Positions 52,873 through 60,625 of a stretch of 64,000 nt of DNA are shown here, one piece after another. Each line of letters opens with the position of its first letter. Position 1 is the stretch's first letter. The translations under genes and the position numbers were made by a program. The notes below the pieces were generated by a model. It was not told the DNA's origin and did not search any database. It worked only from the letters and a program-made list of their open reading frames with translations. This stretch comes from JALORV01 sp963712485 (lineage in GTDB: Bacteria > Pseudomonadota > Gammaproteobacteria > Burkholderiales > Burkholderiaceae_F), in the NCBI GenBank assembly GCA_963712485.1, contig CAVQID010000039.1, positions 171,507 to 235,506 on the forward strand, written 5' to 3'.

Positions 52873-53625
52873 ATGACGAGCAAAGTGGCGCTGATCACCG
52901 GTGCCGGCAGCGGAATCGGTCGCGCCGTTGCCATCGCGTTCTTGCGCGAGGGCTATCACGTGGCGTTGGCCGGGCGGCGTGGCGACGCACTGCGCGAGAC
53001 CGTCACTCTCGCGAACGCTGAGCGTGCTCGAGCCCTGGTGGTACCGACCGACGTCAGCCAGCCCGATGCCGTGCGTGAGTTGTTCGATCGCGTTGTGGTG
53101 GAACTGGGGCGCCTGGATGTGTTGTTCAACAACGCCGGCAGTGGCGCACCGCCGATACCTCTCGACGAACTTACGCCGGCGCAGTGGCAGGCGGTCGTCG
53201 ACGTCAACCTGACCGGAGCTTTCCTCTGCCTGCAGCAGGCATTCCGGGTGATGAAGGCACAGACTCCGCGCGGCGGTCGCATCATCAATAACGGTTCGAT
53301 CTCGGCGCACGCACCGCGGCCGAACTCGGCTCCGTACACGGCAACCAAGCATGCGGTGACCGGTCTGACCAAGGCTGCGTCGCTCGACGGTCGCCAGCAC
53401 GACATTGCGGTTGGCCAGATCGACATCGGCAACGCGGCAACGCCGTTGACGGAGCGCATGCCGCAGGGTGTGATGCAGCCTTACGGCGAGCTGGCGGCGG
53501 AGCCGGTCATGGACGTGAACCTCGTTGCGAACGCGGTGCTGCACATGGCGGCATTGCCGCTCGAAGCGAACGTGCTGTTCATGACGGTGATGGCGACAAA
53601 GATGCCCTTCGTCGGCCGCGGCTGA
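52873..53625 (+). CDS. SDR family oxidoreductase
   Basis: A 250-residue classical short-chain dehydrogenase. The NAD(P)-binding motif is ITGAGSGIGRAVAIAFL, followed by NNAGSG, the catalytic Ser in NNGSISAHAPRP, and YTATKHAVTGLTKA supplying Tyr and Lys. A GAGGAAT site precedes the ATG. Substrate unknown; 3-oxoacyl-ACP reductase-like or sugar alcohol use are possible. The intergenic space to the divergent cyclase gene is about 235 bp and shows nothing else. Confidence 0.92.
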   Translation: MTSKVALITGAGSGIGRAVAIAFLREGYHVALAGRRGDALRETVTLANAERARALVVPTDVSQPDAVRELFDRVVVELGRLDVLFNNAGSGAPPIPLDELTPAQWQAVVDVNLTGAFLCLQQAFRVMKAQTPRGGRIINNGSISAHAPRPNSAPYTATKHAVTGLTKAASLDGRQHDIAVGQIDIGNAATPLTERMPQGVMQPYGELAAEPVMDVNLVANAVLHMAALPLEANVLFMTVMATKMPFVGRG

Positions 53626-53642
53626 ACCGGGGCCGTGCCGGT

Positions 53643-55031
53643 CTACTTCGTCTTCAGCCGCTTCAGCGCGGCCTGCGCCTGGTCGAGCACGCGACCGGTC
53701 CGGTTGTCCGATCGAAGCTCGTCGCGCAACTGCGCAAGCGTCGCCACCGCTTCGGCTCGCTTGCCGGCATGGGCCATCAGCAGCGCATGGCAATAACGCC
53801 ATACGGCGGTTTCGCCTTCGTCGCGCGGTTGCGGAAACAGCCACTCGAAGGTCGCGAGGTGTTCGTCGCCGGGCAGTATCGCGAGGAATCTCGTGGGATC
53901 GTCGGCGTTGAAAAGCTGCGAAAAGTAGATGGGGCCCCACAACGCGTTGACCTGCGCGGCGGTCGGTCGCTCGCCCGCAATGCGCATGTCGTTGGCGGTG
54001 CGGACGGCATGCGGCGCGTAGCCGGCGCGCCACAGCCAGGCGCCGAATTGCAGGCTGCGGACAAAGGGCCGGTCGCGATTGGCGGCCACTGCCGCCCGGA
54101 AGTGGACGACCGCCTCCTCTTCGCGATTTCGCACCGCCAGGTAGTGAGCCCGCATCGCGTTGGCGTAGACGTTGTCGGCATCGTCTTCCAGCGCCCGGCG
54201 GAAATGCGCATCCGGGTTGGCGTCGGCGGCGCCTTCGCGGGCGCGCAGCGCATCACCCCAGCCGAGATGCGCCCGCAGATCCGCCGCGCGCTGACCGCGC
54301 GCGGTGGCCAGCCCCGCGACGAGCGTCGGCGACAGTCGATTGATGATGACGGTGAAGGACTCGGTGTCGGCGCGGACACGGATGTCGCGCAGCCATTGCA
54401 TCGCGCAGTCCTCGCGCGCTGTCTCCAGCACCTGCGGGGGTGCCCCGGCGTCCGCAAGTTCGCCCAGGCGCTTCCAACCGGCGGCATGCCCGCCACTCGC
54501 GCACAGTTCGGCAGCGGAGGCGATCGACTGCCGCAGTGTCGCCGCCTTCGTCTGCTGCTCACGCCAAAGCCATGAGCCCGCCAGCGCTGCCGCAAGCACG
54601 ACGGCGATGGCCACGGCCCAGAGAAGGCGGCGCCGGCCTGGCGCAAGACGGGCGACCGCCGCAACGATGCCGGGCACCGGGTCGCCCTGCGGTTCAAACA
54701 TCGTGACCGCCTTCAGGTAAGGCGGCACGCTGCCGATGGGTGTGGGCGCGAGTTTTACTGGGAGCACGCGACCGCGTGGATGGCGCCAGCGTGCCTGGGC
54801 CAGTCCGAGTTCGGCGAGCGCATAACTGCCGGGCGCCACCGTTTCCGGCGCCAGCAGGAAGACGAAGAGGTCGCAGTCGTCGATCGCCTCGCGCAGTTCA
54901 GCGTCGAACGGTTGTCCGGGCTCAAGCTCCGCTCGATCGACGTAGGGATCGTGCCCTTCGGCGACCAGCGCCAGTCGCAGCCGCTCAACCAGGTCCCCGT
55001 AGCGCGACGAATACGAGATGAAGACCTTCAT
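53643..55031 (-). CDS. TIR domain protein with transmembrane helix and TPR-like C-terminus
   Basis: A 462-residue protein. Residues 1-130 form a TIR-like domain: MKVFISYSSRYGDLVERLRL at the start, AELEPGQPFDAELREAIDDC, and LAPETVAPGSYALAELGLAQ, where the Glu in the last segment is placed like the catalytic Glu of NAD-cleaving TIR enzymes. A helix follows (LLWAVAIAVVLAAALAGSWLW, near 158-178), then Ala-rich helical repeats resembling TPRs (about 200-460). TIR signalling at the inner membrane is inferred. It is convergent with SDR and has no recognisable immune partner nearby. Confidence 0.75.
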   Translation of the reverse strand: MKVFISYSSRYGDLVERLRLALVAEGHDPYVDRAELEPGQPFDAELREAIDDCDLFVFLLAPETVAPGSYALAELGLAQARWRHPRGRVLPVKLAPTPIGSVPPYLKAVTMFEPQGDPVPGIVAAVARLAPGRRRLLWAVAIAVVLAAALAGSWLWREQQTKAATLRQSIASAAELCASGGHAAGWKRLGELADAGAPPQVLETAREDCAMQWLRDIRVRADTESFTVIINRLSPTLVAGLATARGQRAADLRAHLGWGDALRAREGAADANPDAHFRRALEDDADNVYANAMRAHYLAVRNREEEAVVHFRAAVAANRDRPFVRSLQFGAWLWRAGYAPHAVRTANDMRIAGERPTAAQVNALWGPIYFSQLFNADDPTRFLAILPGDEHLATFEWLFPQPRDEGETAVWRYCHALLMAHAGKRAEAVATLAQLRDELRSDNRTGRVLDQAQAALKRLKTK

Positions 55032-55114
55032 TGGGCGCGAGCGCCGTGCGGCGACTGCATGGCCCACCCGCGGCTGCCGATGCTGACGGTCATCGCGCCG
55101 TGCCCACTGCCTGC

Positions 55115-55537
55115 TTATTTCGCAAAGAGTCGCGACGGGTCGGCGAACGCCTTGAATTCGAGCGCATTGCCGCACGGATCGAGAAAGAACATCGTCGCCT
55201 GTTCGCCGACTTCACCCTCGAAACGGATATGCGGTTCGATGATGAACTTCACGCCTTCGCCGCGAAGGCGATCCGCGAGTTTGGTCCATTCGTCCATCGA
55301 CAGGACGACGCCGAAGTGACGCACCGGAACATCATCACCGTCTACCGCGCTGGTGCGGCGATGACCTGCTTCGTCAGGCGACAGGTGGGCGACGATCTGG
55401 TGACCGTACAGGTTGAAGTCAACCCAGGCATCGCTTGATCGACCTTCGGGGCAGCCGAGCAGGTCGCCATAGAACGCTCGTGCCTTTTGCAGCGATGTCA
55501 CTGGAAATGCGAGATGGAAGGGATGCAATGCACTCAT
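55115..55537 (-). CDS. Glyoxalase/VOC family protein
   Basis: A 140-residue VOC-fold protein: HPFHLAFPVTSLQKARAFYG at the N-terminus, DFNLYGHQIVAHL, RHFGVVLSMDEWTKLADRL and MFFLDPCGNALEFKAFADPS near the end. His and Glu metal ligands are in the usual positions (HLAF, HFGV, EFKAF). Dioxygenase-like extradiol or glyoxalase activity are possible; no substrate is indicated. Confidence 0.9.
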   Translation of the reverse strand: MSALHPFHLAFPVTSLQKARAFYGDLLGCPEGRSSDAWVDFNLYGHQIVAHLSPDEAGHRRTSAVDGDDVPVRHFGVVLSMDEWTKLADRLRGEGVKFIIEPHIRFEGEVGEQATMFFLDPCGNALEFKAFADPSRLFAK

Positions 55538-55633
55538 GTCGCTTCCTGACGGCAAGGCGGCCATTGTCTCAGCTATCAACCGTTCATGCGATCCGGCTGG
55601 ACGCGTTGCGTCGACTGCGGCACCATCTGTGAA

Positions 55634-56116
55634 ATGCACGCAGACTCCCCGCTGCCGCCGGCCGGTTCGTGTACCGGCACCAAGGTGCGCGGCCTTGCCC
55701 GTCGGCTGACAGGGTTGTACGACGCGGCGCTCGTGGCGCACGGCGTGACCGTCACGCAATACGCGGCGCTCGCGTCCATCGCACGCGCGGAGAAGTGCAT
55801 TCCGGTGGCCGAACTCGCGCGGCGGCTGCAGATGGATCGCACCACGACCACGCGGCTGGTGGCGCCGTTGATCGAGTCCGGCCTGCTGTTGCGGCTTGAC
55901 GGCCGCTTCATGCGCGGCGATGCACGGGCGCGGCCGCTGGAGCTGACGGCGAAGGGTCGTCGTCGCCTGCGCGCCGCAGCGCCGGCCTGGCAGGCGGCGC
56001 AGCGCGAAGTCGGGCAGCTGCTCGGCCAGCGGCTGCGCGCCAGCCTGCACCGGACCACCGACGCGGCGGGCCGTGCGCTGGCTGCCGCATTCATCGAGCC
56101 TGTGGAATCCCTTTGA
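55634..56116 (+). CDS. MarR family transcriptional regulator
   Basis: A MarR-type winged-helix regulator. The core LARRLTGLYDAALVAHGVTV is followed by the DNA-binding helix-turn-helix in IPVAELARRLQMDRTTTTRL and the wing region with RGDARARPLELTAKGRRRL. The ATG at 55634 is used; an ATG at 55586 would add 16 residues with two cysteines and cannot be excluded. It overlaps the MFS gene by four bases (TTGA), so it probably controls its own operon in response to the transported compound. Confidence 0.88.
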   Translation: MHADSPLPPAGSCTGTKVRGLARRLTGLYDAALVAHGVTVTQYAALASIARAEKCIPVAELARRLQMDRTTTTRLVAPLIESGLLLRLDGRFMRGDARARPLELTAKGRRRLRAAAPAWQAAQREVGQLLGQRLRASLHRTTDAAGRALAAAFIEPVESL

Positions 56117-57342
56117 GCGGAAGCGCGGGTCGCGCCTGGTGGGGCGTCACGGCACTCGCGGCGGCGTTGCTGATGGTGACCATGGGCGCCCGACAGTCGC
56201 TTGGGCTCTTCGTGTCGCCGATGAACACGACGACCGGTCTCGGCATCGTCACGATCAGCCTGGCCCTGGGCATTGGTCAGTTCGTCTGGGGTGCCGCGCA
56301 ACCGATCGCCGGTGCGTTCGCCGACCGTTACGGACCGGGGCGCGTGCTGGCTGTCGGCCTCATCGTGCTGTCGATCGGCACCGCGCTGACGCCACTGGCT
56401 TCGAGCGGACTCGGACTCATCCTCACGCTTGGGCTGCTGACCGCCGCAGGCTCGGGTGCCGGCAGCTTCTCGGTGCTGATCGGTGCCGCGGCGACGCGTG
56501 TGCCGGCAGAGTCTCGCGGCACCGCATCCGGAGTCATCAACGCCGGCGGATCCGTCGGCCAGGTCGTGTTCGCGCCGCTGATGCAGAAGCTGATCATGGT
56601 GATGGGTTGGATGGGGGCAATGTGGACGATGGCCGCGATCACACTGGCCACGCTGCCGATGGCGTGGGCACTGCGCGCCCGGCCTGTGCATGCCCATGCG
56701 GCGGTTGCGCCCGGCGATCACGGCCTGCGGCACGCCGTGCGCGTTGCAGTCGTTGACCGCAGTTACCTGTTGCTGCACGCCGGGTTCTTCACCTGTGGCT
56801 TCCACATCGCGTTTCTCGTGACGCATCTGCCGGGCGAAGTCGGACTGTGCGGACTGCCGTCGTCGGTGGCCAGCTGGTCCCTCGCCATCATCGGGCTCGG
56901 CAACATTGGCGGCAGCTTGATGGCCGGGTGGTGGGTCAACCGGTACCGCAGCAAGTACATCCTGTTCTGGATGTATCTGTCGCGCGCGGTGCTGGTGGTC
57001 GCTTACCTAGCTGCGCCCAAGACCGCGATGACGTTCTACCTGTTCGCTGCGGGCCTCGGCTTCACCTGGCTTGCCACGGTGCCGCCGACCGCTGGCGTGG
57101 TGGCCAAACTGTTCGGAACGCGCTACCTCGCGACACTTTTCGGCCTGACATTGCTGTCGCACCAGATCGGCGGCTTCTTCGGTGCCTACCTCGGCGGCAT
57201 CGCAATCAGCACGCAAGGCAGCTACCTGTGGATGTGGTACGCCGACGCATTGCTGGCGCTGGCTGCGGCACTGGTCAATCTGCCGATCCGCGAGGCTCCG
57301 GTGCAGCGTCGGCCAGTAGTTGCTGCCGCATCGAATCCCTGA
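56113..57342 (+). CDS. MFS transporter (oxalate/formate or monocarboxylate antiporter-like)
   Basis: A 409-residue 12-helix transporter with the GARQSLGLFVSPMNTTTGLG first helix pair, DRYGPGRVLAVGL loop, and RGTASGVINAGGSVGQVVF, the pattern of the monocarboxylate/oxalate-formate MFS group. It starts with TTG inside the MarR stop region. Regulator and transporter are translationally coupled; the ligand is unknown. Confidence 0.88.
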   Translation: MSGSAGRAWWGVTALAAALLMVTMGARQSLGLFVSPMNTTTGLGIVTISLALGIGQFVWGAAQPIAGAFADRYGPGRVLAVGLIVLSIGTALTPLASSGLGLILTLGLLTAAGSGAGSFSVLIGAAATRVPAESRGTASGVINAGGSVGQVVFAPLMQKLIMVMGWMGAMWTMAAITLATLPMAWALRARPVHAHAAVAPGDHGLRHAVRVAVVDRSYLLLHAGFFTCGFHIAFLVTHLPGEVGLCGLPSSVASWSLAIIGLGNIGGSLMAGWWVNRYRSKYILFWMYLSRAVLVVAYLAAPKTAMTFYLFAAGLGFTWLATVPPTAGVVAKLFGTRYLATLFGLTLLSHQIGGFFGAYLGGIAISTQGSYLWMWYADALLALAAALVNLPIREAPVQRRPVVAAASNP

Positions 57343-57356
57343 GGCGAGCGCGCCGT

Positions 57357-58262
57357 TTACGGCGTTGCCGCCGGCGACGCCAAGCGCTTGCGCAGTGTCG
57401 CACAGGGATCGGATCTCTCGGCCTTGGCTGTCTCGATGACGACGTCATAGCGTTCGCGGAGCTCGGCGACCGGACCGTCGGCGTCGGCTTCGATCAAGCC
57501 GATGGTCAGCACGTCGCGACGTTCGTCGGCGTCGAGCCACACAGGCACGCCGATGTCCTTGCGCACATGGCCGTTGCCGGTCAGCAGCACCACACCCTGG
57601 TCAAGGTGGGCCCGCAACGAAGCTGCCAGCACGATGTCGCGTGCAATCTGCGCTCGCGCCATCGACGGCAGCAGTTCCGCCGGCAGCAGATCACAGTGAC
57701 CGCGGGCGACGGTGCGTTCATGCGCGGAGATGAAAGACTCGGCAAGGCGGTCGAGGCCGAGCGACTTCTGCATTGCCGCGTCGAACACTGCGTCCCAGCC
57801 GGCGCTGGCCACTTTCATCGCGTCGCCACGCGAAAGATTGGCTGCGACGATCGGCAGATCGTGATCGAGCGCAAGCTGCACGAACGGCCGGTAATGCTTC
57901 CACTGCCAGTTCGGCCCCCCGGCGGCCGCAATCAACGCGTCGGCATTGCCGGGCTGCTCGCGTCGCAGGCGGTCGATCTCGCCCTGGCGATCGCGGTCGA
58001 ACTGCTCGAAAGCGATCGCCGGCCGGGCTCCGGCGGCGATGCGCTGGCGCAGCGCTTCAATCCGCAGTGCGTGCTGTTCGGCGTTGTCGTGCACCTCACC
58101 GAGCAGCACGCTGCGGCGCGTGGCCATCGCGGCCGCCAGCGCCTCCGGCGTCGCCGCGACGTTGAAGCCGCCGTTCGCATGCGCCGGCTGCAGTCCGAGC
58201 AGGATCGCACCGCAGACCCCAGCCCACCGTGCTCGGTGTTTCAAATGATGAGTGAAGCCCAC
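57357..58262 (-). CDS. ChaN-like (Tiki-superfamily) heme-binding uptake protein
   Basis: A 301-residue exported protein with a signal segment (residues 12-29) and the ChaN pattern LLGEVHDNAEQHALRIEAL, AFEQFDRDRQGE and VVLLTGNGHVRKDIGVPVW. Related proteins bind heme or act as metal-dependent proteases (Tiki). No lipobox Cys follows the signal, unlike many ChaN lipoproteins. It is convergent with the MFS gene. Confidence 0.87.
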   Translation of the reverse strand: MGFTHHLKHRARWAGVCGAILLGLQPAHANGGFNVAATPEALAAAMATRRSVLLGEVHDNAEQHALRIEALRQRIAAGARPAIAFEQFDRDRQGEIDRLRREQPGNADALIAAAGGPNWQWKHYRPFVQLALDHDLPIVAANLSRGDAMKVASAGWDAVFDAAMQKSLGLDRLAESFISAHERTVARGHCDLLPAELLPSMARAQIARDIVLAASLRAHLDQGVVLLTGNGHVRKDIGVPVWLDADERRDVLTIGLIEADADGPVAELRERYDVVIETAKAERSDPCATLRKRLASPAATP

Positions 58263-58295
58263 GGACGGGATCTCAGCAAGCTGTGTACGCAGCGG

Positions 58296-59156
58296 TCAGG
58301 TCATCGCCAACGGCTGCTTGCGCCGCGGCGCCGGGAACAGCCGATCGATTGCCGCGGACATTTCGCCGTCGATGGCGAGACTGGCGGCCGCGAGATTTGC
58401 GCTCAGATGCTCGACTCGTGCGGCCTTCGGAATCGCAATGACATCCGGCTGGCGCAGCACCCAGGCAAGGGCCAGCTGCGGCGCCGTAACGCCGATCTTT
58501 GCCGCCAGCCGCGCAACTCCAAGATCGGCGGCAAGTGTTCCCTGGTCGATCGGCGAGTACGCCATCATCGATAAACCACGCTCACGCTGCCACGGCAGGA
58601 GGTCGAATTCGATGCCACGGTGGGTCGCGGAGTAATAGACCTGGTTCGTGGTGCAGGCCGCGCCCGCGTCGCATCGCCAGAGCTCGGTCAAGTCATCGAC
58701 GTCGAAGTTGGACACGCCCCACTGGCGGATCAGGCCGCTCTCCCGCAACGCCTCGAAGCCCGCAATGGTCTGGGCGAGCGGGTGATTGCCGCGCCAATGC
58801 AGCAGGTACAGATCGATGCAGTCGAGCCGCAGCCGGGCGCGGCTGCGGTCGCACGCGGCTGCCACGCCCCTGCGGCTGGCGTTGTGCGGATACACCTTCG
58901 TGACGACGAAGACGTCAACCCGGCGCAGCGTCCCGGCCGCGAAGGCCTCCGCAAGGGCCGTACCAACGATCTCTTCCGCGCCGCCGTCGCCGTACATCTC
59001 CGCGGTATCGATCAGCCGATAGCCGAGATCCAGGGCCGCGCGTACCGCGGCGACTTCGGCCGCCCGGGTGCGAGCCGACTCGCCGAAGCGCCAAGTGCCC
59101 AGTCCAAGCGCCGGCACCGCCACACCGGAGGCCCGACTGAGCTTCACTGTCTTCAT
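58296..59156 (-). CDS. Aldo/keto reductase
   Basis: A 286-residue TIM-barrel oxidoreductase using NADPH. Signature DLGYRLIDTAEMYGDGGAEE contains the catalytic Asp and Tyr, FVVTKVYPHNA holds the Lys, and LLHWRGNHP the His. WGVSNFDVDDL and AIPKAARVEHLSANL complete the family. Cytoplasmic; likely detoxifies aldehydes. It is followed by the ChaN-like gene. Confidence 0.93.
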   Translation of the reverse strand: MKTVKLSRASGVAVPALGLGTWRFGESARTRAAEVAAVRAALDLGYRLIDTAEMYGDGGAEEIVGTALAEAFAAGTLRRVDVFVVTKVYPHNASRRGVAAACDRSRARLRLDCIDLYLLHWRGNHPLAQTIAGFEALRESGLIRQWGVSNFDVDDLTELWRCDAGAACTTNQVYYSATHRGIEFDLLPWQRERGLSMMAYSPIDQGTLAADLGVARLAAKIGVTAPQLALAWVLRQPDVIAIPKAARVEHLSANLAAASLAIDGEMSAAIDRLFPAPRRKQPLAMT

Positions 59157-59158
59157 GG

Positions 59159-59671
59159 TCAGGTGCTTCGCTCAATTCCTGCAGGCGGTCGTGTCGAGGC
59201 CTTGCCACGCTCGTCCTCGGCAAGGCGCTGAAGGTACGCGGCGAACTCCGGATCCTCGCCCTTCAGCAGGCGCGGCAAACGGTAGTAAAAGTCGTCGCGC
59301 AGCACCCATTCGCGCATGAAATCCTCCCACGAGTTCCAGCGACGGCGCTGTCGCGGCGTCATGTCGTCGCTGTAGGCGGTCAGGTAGGCCCGCTCGAGGA
59401 GTGAAATCAGCATGTCCAAAATGGCCAGCATGCGCTCCTGCTGCTCGGCGCTGAGGTCGACGCTGGCCGGCTCGCTGCGCAGCCGCAGGTCGGGGTTGTC
59501 GATCACCACCTTCAGGAAGTCGTTGTAGGCGTTCGACAGCAACTGGTAGACCTCGTCTTCCTCGGTGGCGCGCTCCTTGCGCTGCTCGAAAATGAACAGG
59601 AGGATCGCGAGCGGCAGGCCGATCACGGTGACCACGTAACTTGCGACTTCCCAGGTCTGTAGTTCGAACAT
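59159..59671 (-). CDS. Small single-helix membrane protein, hypothetical
   Basis: A 170-residue protein with one N-terminal helix (VASYVVTVIGLPLAILLFIF) and a cytoplasmic acidic helical domain containing VYQLLSNAYNDFLKVVIDNP and LERAYLTAYSDDMTPRQRRR. The arrangement resembles DUF4760-like membrane proteins, but I am not sure of the family. It lies only two bases upstream of the aldo/keto reductase start. Confidence 0.65.
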   Translation of the reverse strand: MFELQTWEVASYVVTVIGLPLAILLFIFEQRKERATEEDEVYQLLSNAYNDFLKVVIDNPDLRLRSEPASVDLSAEQQERMLAILDMLISLLERAYLTAYSDDMTPRQRRRWNSWEDFMREWVLRDDFYYRLPRLLKGEDPEFAAYLQRLAEDERGKASTRPPAGIERST

Positions 59672-59756
59672 GGTCAGTGCCGGCTCGGCCGTTGCAGGTT
59701 TGCAGGGCTCCTCCACCGGAAGCCGTGCGAGTGCCGAGCGTGAACGTGTCGCATCT

Positions 59757-60446
59757 TCAGCTTCCGAACGAGCGCAGGCCACCGAGGTCGATGATGCGGA
59801 TGCGACCGTAAGATACTTCGAGCAGCCGCGCGCGGGCCAGAACCTGCAGCGCCTGATTGACTCGTTGGCGCGAAACGCCGGACAGATAACCGATCTCTTC
59901 CTGCGAAATCTCGAGCTCGCCGCCGCTGCCGGGATAAAGATGCGGATTGAAGAGCTCGGCCAGGCACCGCGCCACGCGCGCATCCGGTTCCAGCAGCCTT
60001 TCGTATTCGACCATTCCGATGAACTGGCCCAGACGCTCGTTCAGCTGCGTCAGCAGGAAGCGGTTGAAGGCGATGCTGGTATCCATCAGATGCTCGAAGG
60101 TGCGCCGCGGCATCCAAGCGATGCGCGTGTCGCGCAGCGCGACGACGTCGTACTTTCTGGCCTCGCACTTGAGGAGCGAACCTTCGCCGAACCAGCCGCC
60201 GGGACCCACACCGGTAAAAGTCGCCGTCTTGCCCAAGGGTGAAACGACGTTGATCTTCACCAGGCCGTCCATCACGCCGGTCCACGCTTCGACGGTCTCG
60301 CCCTTGCGCATGACGACCGAACCGCCGCTGTAGCGCCGCTCCTCGATCTCGGCGAGCGTGCGCTCGCGCGCTGCCGGCTCGAGAGCCGGCCACCAGGCGC
60401 TGGTGGCGAGCATGTCGGCGAGTCGAAGGGCATCGGGTTCGGCCAT
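59757..60446 (-). CDS. Crp/Fnr family transcriptional regulator
   Basis: A 229-residue regulator with an N-terminal cyclic-nucleotide-type beta-roll (VVMRKGETVEAWTGVMDGLV, then PGGWFGEGSLLK) and a C-terminal Crp helix-turn-helix (ISQEEIGYLSGVSRQRVNQA). No cluster of cysteines for an iron-sulfur site is seen, so it is not an FNR oxygen sensor. It is divergent from the acyl-CoA ligase/ABC operon, its likely target. Confidence 0.9.
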   Translation of the reverse strand: MAEPDALRLADMLATSAWWPALEPAARERTLAEIEERRYSGGSVVMRKGETVEAWTGVMDGLVKINVVSPLGKTATFTGVGPGGWFGEGSLLKCEARKYDVVALRDTRIAWMPRRTFEHLMDTSIAFNRFLLTQLNERLGQFIGMVEYERLLEPDARVARCLAELFNPHLYPGSGGELEISQEEIGYLSGVSRQRVNQALQVLARARLLEVSYGRIRIIDLGGLRSFGS

Positions 60447-60625
60447 TTGTCTATTCTGGCTGAAGACTGTCGCCCGGACGACAGCCAGAGCGCGCGCGGC
60501 GCCGTACCGTTGGCCGCGCGTAGCCGCGCGGCGCCGGGGAACCCGACAGCGCGAGTACAGTGGGTTAAGCTAACTTCCTACCGGTCCGCTCGAGACCGGG
60601 AAGAGAACAGTCGGAGACCAACAAC

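Noticed and set aside
53643..55031. TIR protein as part of an antiphage island
   Set aside because: Neighbours are housekeeping-type genes (SDR, glyoxalase, MarR), with no nuclease, STAND or cyclic nucleotide partner and no sign of transfer.
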